DNA of 64,000 bases from Mycolicibacterium chlorophenolicum (GTDB lineage: Bacteria; Actinomycetota; Actinomycetes; Mycobacteriales; Mycobacteriaceae). The stretch lies in NCBI RefSeq assembly GCF_001044235.1, contig NZ_JYNL01000010.1, forward strand, positions 1 to 64,000, read 5' to 3'. Numbering within the stretch: position 1 is the stretch's first letter; each line of letters opens with the position of its first letter. Below are positions 30,798 to 39,139 of the stretch, in pieces. The notes below the pieces were generated by a model. The model did no database searches. It was not told the DNA's origin and worked only from the letters and a program-made list of their open reading frames with translations. A program made the translations under genes and the position numbers.

Positions 30798-31843
30798 GCA
30801 GACTTCCCTTCTCGAGGTGACGTCCGCCCTGGACGCCGGTGACCTGGCAACCGACTCGCGCGTACCGACCGCGACACGCAGAAGTATGCGGTGTGACGTC
30901 GGACTTCGCTGGCCAACCCGTTGGTCGGGCCGACGTGCGAGGTTGCCGGGCTCGGCAGGCGAGCCCTCCAGCGGTACGCGGGCCGGGAGCCGGCAGGAGT
31001 GCCGACGCCTCGACCGACGCGGACATTACCATATGCAAAGACTTCTCGGGCATCTACTTAGCAAACTCGAAGTGAGCGGAAATCCCCACTGCCCCCGACT
31101 ATTGACCGTGGGTGGCTATCGCGCCCGGCGCATTGGCGGGGGGATCCGCGCCCCCGGGCCGCGAGAGCGTGGCCGCCCGGCGCGCGCCTGCGTCGACGAA
31201 AACAGTTGTCGCGCAGCAGGTTCGCTGTGGTGCCGACCCAGGTCCGGGTTCCGGCTGAATCTCCCCCACCGCCGCGAGCAAGGCCGCCGTGTGTTGCTGA
31301 GTGGCAAACGGGTTTGCGGAGGACCCTCCGCCAACTTACTCGAAAGTCAGATCACGCATACCGCCCGCGAAGGAGCCCGCGGAGGGAACGCATCGGCATC
31401 ACCGATTGTTCAGGCGTGCGTTCCTTGCCGGTAATCGTGTGCTGCAGGCGATGGTACAGACCAAAAATTTTTTTTAGCCGGGTACATGTCAGCAACATCT
31501 CAGATGCATCCCTGTCCGATCACGTCAAGGACGAATCACAAAAATGTAATTTTCGCCGCTTTCGCCTGAAGATCTCACTTTGATCTTGTTTTATGGCTCT
31601 TTGACAGCAGTAATCTTTACCAAAGACCGGACCACGACCATTTACCGGGAATCTTCGAATCCATTTCTCTACTAATGTAGAGCAGCGATAAAGAATGGAT
31701 AACAGCAATGTAGATACAGTTTGCTTAGATCGCATTCAGCGGAAATGTTCTGTTTTTGCTGTGCAGGCTTTGACGTAAGCGCAATATGCTCTTGTCGCGC
31801 CGAGTACGGCGGATCAGCAATCGCTTCAAATCGGGGAGATGTC
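30798..31843. other. Long intergenic region with AT-rich island (about 31430-31843)
   Basis: About 1,050 bp between divergent PE-PPE genes holds no reading frame I can support. The left part (to about 31430) has the usual high GC. The right ~400 bp are visibly far richer in A+T, including AAAAATTTTTTTT (31461-31473). This runs right up to the ATG of the next gene. Such sequence in mycobacteria is a typical target of the silencer Lsr2 and can mark acquired DNA. Short open frames on both strands there lack ribosome sites and mycobacterial codon use. Confidence 0.7.
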
Positions 31844-33088
31844 ATGAAAACAAAGATCCGCAAAGCCGGGATTGCCTGTGGCACCGCTTTTGCCTCGATC
31901 GCCCTAGCGCTGTCCACCGCCACCGGTGCCGGCGCCAGCAGCACGGCCGTGATGATCGGCGGGATCAAGATCCCGACCATGACCGACATGATGATGGCAC
32001 CGTTGCTCGAAGGCGCGTTCAAGAACCAGACCCGGACATCGGTGACGTGGCCCGCTCAGGCCGGCCCCTACTCCGGCAAGGGCGACATGACGCTCGGCGC
32101 CTCGATCGCCGTCGGCATCCCCAACCTCGAGGCCGCCATCAACACCGCGCTGGGCAACCTCTCCCGGGACGCGCAGGGCAATCCGATCAACGGCGAGAAG
32201 GTCACCGTGGTCGGCCTGTCGGCCGGCTCGCTGGTGGTCAACGAGGTGCTGCGGGACTGGGTGAAGACAGGTGAGATGCCCGATCCCGAGGACGTCACGT
32301 TCATCGTGGTAGAGGACTCCAGCCGGCAGAAGCTGATCAACGACGTCAAGTACAGCTCGAAGTTCGACTACACCTACCAGCCGCCACCGATCACCCCCTA
32401 CGACATCATCGTCATCACCGGCGAGTACGACGGCATGGCGGACATGCCCGACCGTCCGTTCAACTTCCTCGCGATCATGAACGCGATGGCCGGCTCGATC
32501 GTCGTGCACGTACCCGTGATGTACACCACCAGCATGGCCGAACTCGCGGCGCTGGAGGGCACCAAGTACTACACGGAGGACACCAACATCAAGGGCGGCG
32601 TCACCAAGCACTACCTGGTGCCGACCACGACCCTGCCGCTGGTGCAGCTGATGCCGTGGCTCAAGCCAAAGGAGGCCGAGCTCAAGGCCAAGATCGACAA
32701 GGGCTACAGCCGCAACGATCCGGTGACGGCGACCGCCACGGCCACCAAGACCGCGGCTCTCGTCCCCGCCGACAATGTGGCGACCGAGGCCGCCGCCACA
32801 CCGGCGAGCAACGCGGGCGGCGAGGAGGCGTCGTCCGGTCAGGCGCAGCCGGCACCCAAGGTCGACGCACTGTCCCGGCGCGACGCACGCGCCGAGGCCC
32901 GGGCGGAGGCCAAGGCCCAGCGCGCCGAGGCCAAGGCCGCACGCGCCGAGGCCAGGGCGGCGGCGAAGGCGGATGCGGCCGCCAAGCGCGAGGCCAGGAA
33001 GGCCGCGCGCGAAGAAGCGAAGTCCGGCGGCGACACCGCGCCGTCCGATGGATCTGGGTCGTCTGACTCCTCCGGCTCCTCGGAGTAG
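31844..33088 (+). CDS. Secreted PE-PPE-domain serine hydrolase with EAR/EAK helical tail
   Basis: A 414-residue protein starting at ATG 31844 after GGGGAGATGTC. A signal peptide (about 1-31, cut after GAS) precedes the PE-PPE domain (about 35-270) with nucleophile motif VGLSAGS. The C-terminal ~100 residues switch from Ala/Thr-rich to a long basic helix made of Glu-Ala-Arg/Lys repeats (AEARAEAKAQRAEAKAARAE...), resembling the histone-H1-like tail of mycobacterial HupB, and end in Ser/Gly. The tail could bind polyanions in the envelope. The promoter lies in an AT-rich island. Confidence 0.82.
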   Translation: MKTKIRKAGIACGTAFASIALALSTATGAGASSTAVMIGGIKIPTMTDMMMAPLLEGAFKNQTRTSVTWPAQAGPYSGKGDMTLGASIAVGIPNLEAAINTALGNLSRDAQGNPINGEKVTVVGLSAGSLVVNEVLRDWVKTGEMPDPEDVTFIVVEDSSRQKLINDVKYSSKFDYTYQPPPITPYDIIVITGEYDGMADMPDRPFNFLAIMNAMAGSIVVHVPVMYTTSMAELAALEGTKYYTEDTNIKGGVTKHYLVPTTTLPLVQLMPWLKPKEAELKAKIDKGYSRNDPVTATATATKTAALVPADNVATEAAATPASNAGGEEASSGQAQPAPKVDALSRRDARAEARAEAKAQRAEAKAARAEARAAAKADAAAKREARKAAREEAKSGGDTAPSDGSGSSDSSGSSE

Positions 33089-33121
33089 CCCTCCCCGGAA
33101 CTCGAGGCTGCCTGAAGTCTT

Positions 33122-33171
33122 CAGACACCCGCCCGGAGCCCCGGCCTCGCGCCGGGGCTCCGTGGTGTCTG
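33122..33171 (+). terminator. Strong two-tier hairpin terminator
   Basis: An inner 12-bp stem (CGGAGCCCCGGC 33134-33145 with 33151-33162) and an outer 8-bp stem (CAGACACC 33122-33129 with GGTGTCTG 33164-33171) form one long hairpin 34 bp after the PE-PPE gene stop. There is no U-tract, as is common for mycobacterial terminators. Confidence 0.7.
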
Positions 33172-33245
33172 CGACGGCGCGCGCCGGGGCGGCAGGCGTC
33201 CTAAAATGCACTCGCCGATGACCCATTTGCTGTGAGGTAGCGTTG

Positions 33246-34733
33246 ATGCCCATGGATGAGCCGCAGTACGACGCGATCGTCGTGGGCGCCGGTTTCGGCG
33301 GGATGGGTGCTTCGATCCAGCTCAAGAAGATGGGTTACGACAACATCGTGATCCTCGACCGTGAGGACGACCTGGGCGGCACGTGGTACGTCAACCACTA
33401 CCCCGGGCTCGCCGTCGACATCCCGTCGCCGACGTACTCCTACTGGTTCGAACCCAACCCGCGCTGGTCCCGGCTCTACGCCCCGGGTTCGGAACTCAAG
33501 CAGTACGCCGACCACGTCGCCGACAAGTACGACGTGCGCAGGCACATGCGGTTCAACGCGCCGGTCGACGGTGCCCGCTGGGACGAAGAAGGCCGGTACT
33601 GGCAGGTCGCGCTCTCGAGTGGGGAGACTCTGACCGGGCGGTTCCTGATCACCGCGACCGGGTACCTGTCGCAGCCGCGCAACCCCGACATCCCGGGGAT
33701 CGACGACTTCACCGGCCGGATCATCCACAGCATGGACTGGGATGACAGCTACTCCCCCGCTGGTGAGCGGGTCGGTCTCATCGGTACCGGCGCGACCGCG
33801 GTGCAACTCATCCCGGAGCTGTCCAAGACGGCTGCCGACCTGACCGTCTACCAGCGCACCCCGATCCACGTGGTACCGAAGCTGGACTTCGCCATCCCGC
33901 CCGTCCTGCGCCGGCTGTTCGCGCGCATTCCTTTGCTGCAGCGCGCATTCCGGTTCACCACCGACATCAACCTCGAAGTGATGATGATCCTGTCGGTGAT
34001 CAACTACAAGTACTTCCGCCAGCTCAACGTCGGTGCGTCGTACCTGTCGGCGTTCCTGCGGTTCCTGTCGATCCGCGACAAGACGTTGCGGGCCGAGCTC
34101 ACACCGGACTACGACTTCGGATGCAAACGCCCGACGTACTCGAACACCTACTACGCCACCTTGGCCAAACCCCATGTGCACCTGCAGACCGCGGGCATCG
34201 AGCGCATCGTCGGCGACGGCATCGTCGCGTGCGACGGGACGAAGACCGCGATCGACACGCTGGTGCTGTGCACCGGATTCGACATCTGGGAGGCCAACAT
34301 CCCGGCGATCGAGGTGATCGGCCGCGACGCGCGCAACCTCGGGAAGTGGTGGCGCGACAACGGGTTCCAGGCATACCAGGGGGTCACCGTGCCCGCGTTC
34401 CCGAACTTCATCAGCCTCGCCGGCCCGTACGCCTCCAGCGGTCTGTCGTACTTCAACACCATGGAGTACCAGATGCGCCACATGGACCGGCTGTTCGGGG
34501 AGCTGCACCGTCTCGGCGCGACCACCTTCGAGGTCACCGACGAGGCCAACACCTCGTTCCGCGAACGGATGGCGGCCAAACTCGGCAAGACGGTGTTCCG
34601 CCAAGGCGACTGCGCGCGCTCCCGGTCCTACTACTTCAGCCCCACCGGTGAGACCCTGGTCCGGCCGGCGTCGACCAACGAAACCAATCGGGAGAACGAC
34701 AACTTCCCGCTCAGCGACTACTCGTTCGCCTGA
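33246..34733 (+). CDS. Baeyer–Villiger-type flavin monooxygenase
   Basis: A 495-residue class B flavoprotein monooxygenase. FAD-binding GAGFGGMG at ~15-22, the fingerprint FTGRIIHSMDW (FxGxxxHxxxW) at ~155, and NADPH-binding GLIGTGATAVQ at ~178 identify it as a BVMO, inserting oxygen next to a ketone to give an ester or lactone. ATG 33246 is chosen for its GAGG site; ATG 33252 is possible. It is closely similar in blocks (DREDDLGGTW, GCKRPTYSN) to the second BVMO at 39140-40624 on the other strand. Physiological ketone unknown; steroid or long-chain ketones are the usual mycobacterial candidates. Confidence 0.88.
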   Translation: MPMDEPQYDAIVVGAGFGGMGASIQLKKMGYDNIVILDREDDLGGTWYVNHYPGLAVDIPSPTYSYWFEPNPRWSRLYAPGSELKQYADHVADKYDVRRHMRFNAPVDGARWDEEGRYWQVALSSGETLTGRFLITATGYLSQPRNPDIPGIDDFTGRIIHSMDWDDSYSPAGERVGLIGTGATAVQLIPELSKTAADLTVYQRTPIHVVPKLDFAIPPVLRRLFARIPLLQRAFRFTTDINLEVMMILSVINYKYFRQLNVGASYLSAFLRFLSIRDKTLRAELTPDYDFGCKRPTYSNTYYATLAKPHVHLQTAGIERIVGDGIVACDGTKTAIDTLVLCTGFDIWEANIPAIEVIGRDARNLGKWWRDNGFQAYQGVTVPAFPNFISLAGPYASSGLSYFNTMEYQMRHMDRLFGELHRLGATTFEVTDEANTSFRERMAAKLGKTVFRQGDCARSRSYYFSPTGETLVRPASTNETNRENDNFPLSDYSFA

Positions 34734-34792
34734 AAGCGCAGCTCAACAACGGTTTTCGGCGGGCCGCCGCAACGGTGTGTCAGCATGGAAGC

Positions 34793-35455
34793 ATGGTCTT
34801 GCGGCGTGTTCTCGGCTTTCTCGGTGCGGCGACGTCACTGCCGGCGGCACTGGTGTTCGGCGTTGCCGCCGCGCCGCCGGCGGCCGCCGATCCCTGCCCC
34901 GACATCGAGGTGATCTTCGCCCGGGGCACCGGTGCCGAGCCGGGCCTCGGATTCGTCGGCGATGCCTTCGTCGACTCGCTGCGCTCCAAGGTGGGCGGCC
35001 GCTCGGTCGCGGCCTACGCGGTCAACTATCCGGCGGGCTGGAACTTCGACTCCTCCGCCCCTGCGGGCGCGGCGGACGCGGCCGGCCGCGTGCAGTGGAT
35101 GGCCGACAACTGCCCGAACACCAAGCTGGTGCTCGGGGGGATGAGCCAGGGTGCCGGGGTGATCGACCTGATCACCGTCGACCCGCGCCCGCTGGGACGG
35201 TTCACCCCCACCCCGCTGCCGCCGCAGCTCGCCGACCACGTGGCGGCGGTCGCGGTCTTCGGCAATCCGCTGCGTGACGTCGCCGGCGGTGGGCCCCTCC
35301 CGGCGCTGAGCGGCACGTTCGGCCCCAAGACCATCGACATGTGCGCGCTCGACGACGTGTTCTGCACGAAGGGTCTGAGCCTGGGGGCGCACTTCTCCTA
35401 CGTGGAGAACGGCATGGTCGATCAGGCGGCGAACTTCGTCGCCGGCCGGCTCTGA
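34793..35455 (+). CDS. Secreted cutinase-family serine esterase
   Basis: A 220-residue exported cutinase-like hydrolase (Cfp21/Culp type). The signal peptide ends around AAPPAAA-DP. Cys of DPCPDIEVIF, the oxyanion-region FARGTGAEPG, nucleophile GGMSQGAGV, catalytic Asp in CALDDVFC and His in AHFSYVENG are all present, with cysteines placed for two disulphides. Mycobacterial cutinase-like proteins cleave esters or phospholipids at the cell surface rather than plant cutin. ATG 34793 gives a normal signal peptide. It sits 60 bp after the BVMO, same strand. Confidence 0.92.
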   Translation: MVLRRVLGFLGAATSLPAALVFGVAAAPPAAADPCPDIEVIFARGTGAEPGLGFVGDAFVDSLRSKVGGRSVAAYAVNYPAGWNFDSSAPAGAADAAGRVQWMADNCPNTKLVLGGMSQGAGVIDLITVDPRPLGRFTPTPLPPQLADHVAAVAVFGNPLRDVAGGGPLPALSGTFGPKTIDMCALDDVFCTKGLSLGAHFSYVENGMVDQAANFVAGRL

Positions 35456-35655
35456 CTGCGCACCTCAAGGAGCAAACCCGGATACCGTCGGCGGCCGGAA
35501 TCCGCGCTGTCGCTACGCGCAACGTGCTGATGGCAAAATTGACAGTTATTACGAATCCGGAATCGCACAGCTAAAGCAGGATTGCCGCTCTTACGCGGGG
35601 GTACATTGGGCTCCACGCAGCAAACGGGTGCGGCGGTGCTGGGCAAGGGTGGTTC

Positions 35656-36891
35656 ATGAGCGGGACAGCTAAGCGACTGACCAATCCGAGGCGCCGGCTC
35701 GCGCTGCTGGCCGCCGCAGCGACGGCCGTGCCGCTGGTCGCGGGCATGCCGGCCCTGGCGACGGCGCCGGAAGCCGCCGCGGCGCTGAAGCCGATTGTCA
35801 CGCTCGCGCTGTATCCGGGCCGCAACACCGACGACCACGGCGGGATCATGTGCACGGGCGCGCGCACCTGCCAGCCCGTCAGCTACCCGTATCTGGAACG
35901 CAGCGTAGGCGCCGAGGATCTGCAGAGCGCGCTGACCCTCGACACGTCCGGCGGGCAGGTGGTGGTGTTCGGCTACAGCCAGGGCGCCCGCGTCGTCTCG
36001 CAGTGGCTCGAGGAGTACGGCGACGCCCCGGGCGCCCGCACGCCGGCTCAGCTCAGTGTCGTGCTGATCGGCAACCCCGACCGCAAGTTCGGCGGTGCGC
36101 ACGTGCACCTGGGTCAGGTCACGCCCGAGACGCAATACGACATCATCGACGTCAGCCGCGAGTACGACATGGCCTCCGACTGGCCAGACCGCCCGTTGAA
36201 CCTGCTGGCCCTGGCCAACGCGTACGCCGGCATGCGCTACATCCACATCGACTACGAGAACGTCGACATCTACGACCCGGGTAATTACGTGTGGAAAGAA
36301 GGCAACACCACCTACGTCTTCGTGCCGACGGAGAACATTCCGCTGCTCGAGCCGTTGCGCAGGCTCGGCCTCGACGCGCTGGCCGACAAGCTCAACGATC
36401 CGCTGAAAGCCAAGATCGACAAGGCCTACGACCGCTCCTATCTGCCAGCCACGCCGGGTTGGCCGCCGGAGTTGCTGCCGAAAACCGATCCGCCGCAACA
36501 GGATCCGACGCCCACCGAGCCGACCACCCTGACCGCCGCGCGCACGGTGCGGACGTCGTCCAAGGCGGCGGACGACGACACGGCGACCAGTCGGCCCGTC
36601 GCCGAAGTCGATGACGCCGCCACTGAGGACACCGCGGCGGACCCGCGCACCGACGCGGATCCCGCCGACGACACGACCGCGGACTCGGTGGACTCCGTGG
36701 ACTCCGCGGCCGACGACACCGATGACAGCGACGCGACCGCGCCGGCGCCCGCCGCGAGCGGAGCCGACGACTCCGGTAAGGGCCGGGCCGCGAGCGACAA
36801 GCCCGCCCGCACACGCCCGTTCGGCGGCCGACTCCTCGGCCGCCACGCGCACCAGACGGCGAACGCGGACAGCCCCTCCGCCGCGTCGTAA
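35656..36891 (+). CDS. Secreted PE-PPE-domain serine hydrolase (third copy)
   Basis: A 411-residue exported protein; ATG 35656 follows AAGGGTGG. Signal peptide about 1-45, PE-PPE hydrolase domain about 50-265 with VVVFGYSQGARV as nucleophile motif and VVLIGNPDRKFGGAH. It is more like the protein at 29427-30797 (shared TQYDxxDxxREYD, PLNLLALAN, YVWKEGxTTYVFVPTE) than the one at 31844. The tail is Asp/Ala/Thr-rich, then basic (RPFGGRLLGRHAHQ). Probably a surface esterase or acyltransferase. The 200-bp gap before it has a TTGACA (35539) but no convincing -10. Confidence 0.82.
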   Translation: MSGTAKRLTNPRRRLALLAAAATAVPLVAGMPALATAPEAAAALKPIVTLALYPGRNTDDHGGIMCTGARTCQPVSYPYLERSVGAEDLQSALTLDTSGGQVVVFGYSQGARVVSQWLEEYGDAPGARTPAQLSVVLIGNPDRKFGGAHVHLGQVTPETQYDIIDVSREYDMASDWPDRPLNLLALANAYAGMRYIHIDYENVDIYDPGNYVWKEGNTTYVFVPTENIPLLEPLRRLGLDALADKLNDPLKAKIDKAYDRSYLPATPGWPPELLPKTDPPQQDPTPTEPTTLTAARTVRTSSKAADDDTATSRPVAEVDDAATEDTAADPRTDADPADDTTADSVDSVDSAADDTDDSDATAPAPAASGADDSGKGRAASDKPARTRPFGGRLLGRHAHQTANADSPSAAS

Positions 36892-36918
36892 CCGCGCGGG
36901 CTGTGCTTGGCTGGCGGG

Positions 36919-37746
36919 ATGGACGTCAGCCACCTCGATTCCGTCGAGCAGACCGCCCTTCTCACCGAGTACTGCCGTGCGCTCGACAACGCCGCCGCCC
37001 GACCGATCCTCGGCGACCGGTGGGCGCAGGAGTCGGTCGCCGCGATCGACTACGACTTCACCAGGCTGGCGGCGACGCCCAGCGTGGTGCCTCTGGTCGC
37101 GCTGCGCGCCAAGATGCTCGACGAGGCCATCCGCACGTTCATCCGAGACCACCCCGACGCGGTGGTGGTCGACCTCGGCGCCGGCTTCTCTGCGGCCGTG
37201 CACCGCGTCGACCCCCCGGCCGGGATCGACTGGTACAGCGTCGACCTGCCCGCCGTGCACGCCGTGCGCGCGGGGCTGCGCCCGCCGCACCCCGTCGAGC
37301 ACGCCGTCGCCGCCTCATTGACCGAGCCGGGCTGGGCCGACGCGGTCCCGGCCGACCGGCCCGCGATGGTGTTCGCCGACGGCCTGGTCGCGTTCCTCGA
37401 CGAACCCACGGTGCGATCGCTGTTCGGCAGCGTCACAGCGCATTTCGGCACCGGGGTGCTCGCGTTCAACGACTACGGCCCGGTCAGCAGGGCCAACCGG
37501 CTGCTGGGCAGGCTCGCCACGGCACGCACGACGAATTCGCCGCACACCCAGTGGAACTTCCCGGGCTTCGCCGACCCGCGGCGCCCCGAAGCGTGGAACC
37601 CGGCGCTGACGCTGCTCGACGCCGCCAGCGTGATGCAGCGTCCCGAGGCGACGTCATTTCCCGCGGGGCTACGTCTGGCGGCCCGGCTTTCCCACCGGAT
37701 CCCCGCCATCGCCCGGAAGGCGCGGGTGCTGCAGTACCGGTTCTAG
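36919..37746 (+). CDS. SAM-dependent methyltransferase, LCM/PPM family
   Basis: A 275-residue protein of the leucine-carboxyl-methyltransferase-like family, expanded in mycobacteria as putative O-methyltransferases. Recognised by AARPILGDRWAQ, VVVDLGAGFSAAVHRVD (SAM-binding), DWYSVDLPAV and the ADGLVAFLDEPTV motif. ATG 36919 preferred. It lies 27 bp after the PE-PPE gene, likely co-transcribed. Its TAG stop shares a CTAG with the convergent P450 gene. Substrate unknown; a free carboxyl or hydroxyl on a lipid is possible. Confidence 0.85.
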   Translation: MDVSHLDSVEQTALLTEYCRALDNAAARPILGDRWAQESVAAIDYDFTRLAATPSVVPLVALRAKMLDEAIRTFIRDHPDAVVVDLGAGFSAAVHRVDPPAGIDWYSVDLPAVHAVRAGLRPPHPVEHAVAASLTEPGWADAVPADRPAMVFADGLVAFLDEPTVRSLFGSVTAHFGTGVLAFNDYGPVSRANRLLGRLATARTTNSPHTQWNFPGFADPRRPEAWNPALTLLDAASVMQRPEATSFPAGLRLAARLSHRIPAIARKARVLQYRF

Positions 37747-39113
37747 ACCGTGTCGCCCTTCGCTGCCGACACCGCGTCGGCCGCGGTGGCCGAGGGCGCC
37801 GTGCGGCGGTGCACGACGATGCGGCCGCCCCGCGCCGGCGTGACGGTGACACCCCTGCTGTGCGGCTTCTCGTCGGGCTCGCCGGTCGGCTCGACACGGA
37901 ACTCACGCAGCATGGTGCGCAGCGTGACCTCCATCTCCATGGTCGCGAAGGAGGCCCCGATGCAGCGCATCATGCCACCGCCGAACGGGATCCACGCGAA
38001 CGGGTTCGGCGGGTTGCCCACGAAGCGGTCCGGGTCGAACTTCTCGGCGTCGGGGAAGCTGCTCTCGGCGGCCATCGCCAGCTGAGTACTCGCCAGGATC
38101 GTATCCCCCTCGGGAATCACCCACTCCCCCAAGCGAACCCGGGTACGCGTGCGTCGCAGCGCGGCGGTGAGCACGGGGCGGGTGCGCTGGGACTCGGCGA
38201 TCGTCGCGAGCAGCAGCTCGTTGCCGCCGGCGTCGACCTCCTCGGTCAGCCGGGTCAGCAGGTTCGGGTGGCGCCGGATCCGCTCGATCGTCCACGCCAA
38301 CTGCGTGGACGTGGTCTCGTGGCCGGCCACCAGCATGGTCAGCAGCTCGTCGACGATATAGTTGTCCGGCATCGGCTGGCCGTCGTCATAGCGGGCCTGC
38401 AGCAGCAGCGACAGCACGTCGCCCCGGTCGGTGAAGTTCGGGTCCGAACGTGCCTGGCGCATCAGTGAACTCAGCAACTCGTCCATCCGCCGGCGGTACT
38501 GCGCGAACTTGCCGCCGGGACTCCACGGGCCGACGTCCTTGCGCACGATCGACGGCATCAGCGCGATCTTCGACCCGAACTCGACGGCCTTGGGCATCAG
38601 CTCGCGCAGCTCGTCGAGCTCTTCGCCCTCCGCGCCGAACACCGCGCGCAGGATCGTGTTGAGCGTGATCCGCATCATCGGCTCCAGCGTCGCGAACTCG
38701 ACACCCTCGGGCCAGGAACGGATCTCGCGGACCACCTCTTCTTCGGTGATGCTCTCGTAGGCGCGCATGTTCTTGCCGGAGAACGGCGGCAGCAGCAGCT
38801 TGCGGCGGGCGAGCAGCTCGTCGCCTTCGAGGTTGAAGATCGAGCCCGGGCCCAGCACGTCGCCGCCCAGGTTGTTCTGCGGGCGCCCGATCAGCTCGCG
38901 GCTGCTGCTGAACAACTCCTTGACCAGTGCCGGATTGCTGATCACGACCGTCTCACCGAACACGGGGATGTTCAGCGTGAACTCCGAGCCGTACCGGCGG
39001 CCGAGCGCCGCGATCGCGCCGTAGCGCGCGGTCAGCACCGCCGCGCCCTGGATGAGCTTCGGTATCCGCGGGCCTGGTGGCAGCTTCACCGGCTCTGTGG
39101 TGGCCGCTGTCAT
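37743..39113 (-). CDS. Cytochrome P450, CYP138-like
   Basis: A 456-residue P450. The I-helix AGHETT carries the acid–alcohol pair, the haem loop FGGGMMRCIGASFA provides the cysteine ligand, and an ExxR element is present in the K-helix region (EVDAGG...ESQRTRPV). Blocks such as LPPGPRxPKLxQG, LxRRxLLxPPFxGKxMxxYE, HITLN/RITLN and PxPFAWIPFGGG match CYP138 (Rv0136) of M. tuberculosis as remembered. ATG 39113. Located 26 bp downstream of the BVMO gene on the same strand, so a two-gene oxidation operon is plausible. Confidence 0.88.
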   Translation of the reverse strand: MTAATTEPVKLPPGPRIPKLIQGAAVLTARYGAIAALGRRYGSEFTLNIPVFGETVVISNPALVKELFSSSRELIGRPQNNLGGDVLGPGSIFNLEGDELLARRKLLLPPFSGKNMRAYESITEEEVVREIRSWPEGVEFATLEPMMRITLNTILRAVFGAEGEELDELRELMPKAVEFGSKIALMPSIVRKDVGPWSPGGKFAQYRRRMDELLSSLMRQARSDPNFTDRGDVLSLLLQARYDDGQPMPDNYIVDELLTMLVAGHETTSTQLAWTIERIRRHPNLLTRLTEEVDAGGNELLLATIAESQRTRPVLTAALRRTRTRVRLGEWVIPEGDTILASTQLAMAAESSFPDAEKFDPDRFVGNPPNPFAWIPFGGGMMRCIGASFATMEMEVTLRTMLREFRVEPTGEPDEKPHSRGVTVTPARGGRIVVHRRTAPSATAADAVSAAKGDTV

Positions 39114-39139
39114 GGTGTCACCCTCCTGGTGCGTGGACG

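Noticed and set aside
31520-31735. 71-codon minus-strand frame in the AT-rich island
   Set aside because: No ribosome site, no recognisable family, and composition explained by low-GC sequence.
35539-35567. Promoter for the third PE-PPE gene
   Set aside because: TTGACA is present but no TANNNT lies at 16-18 bp.
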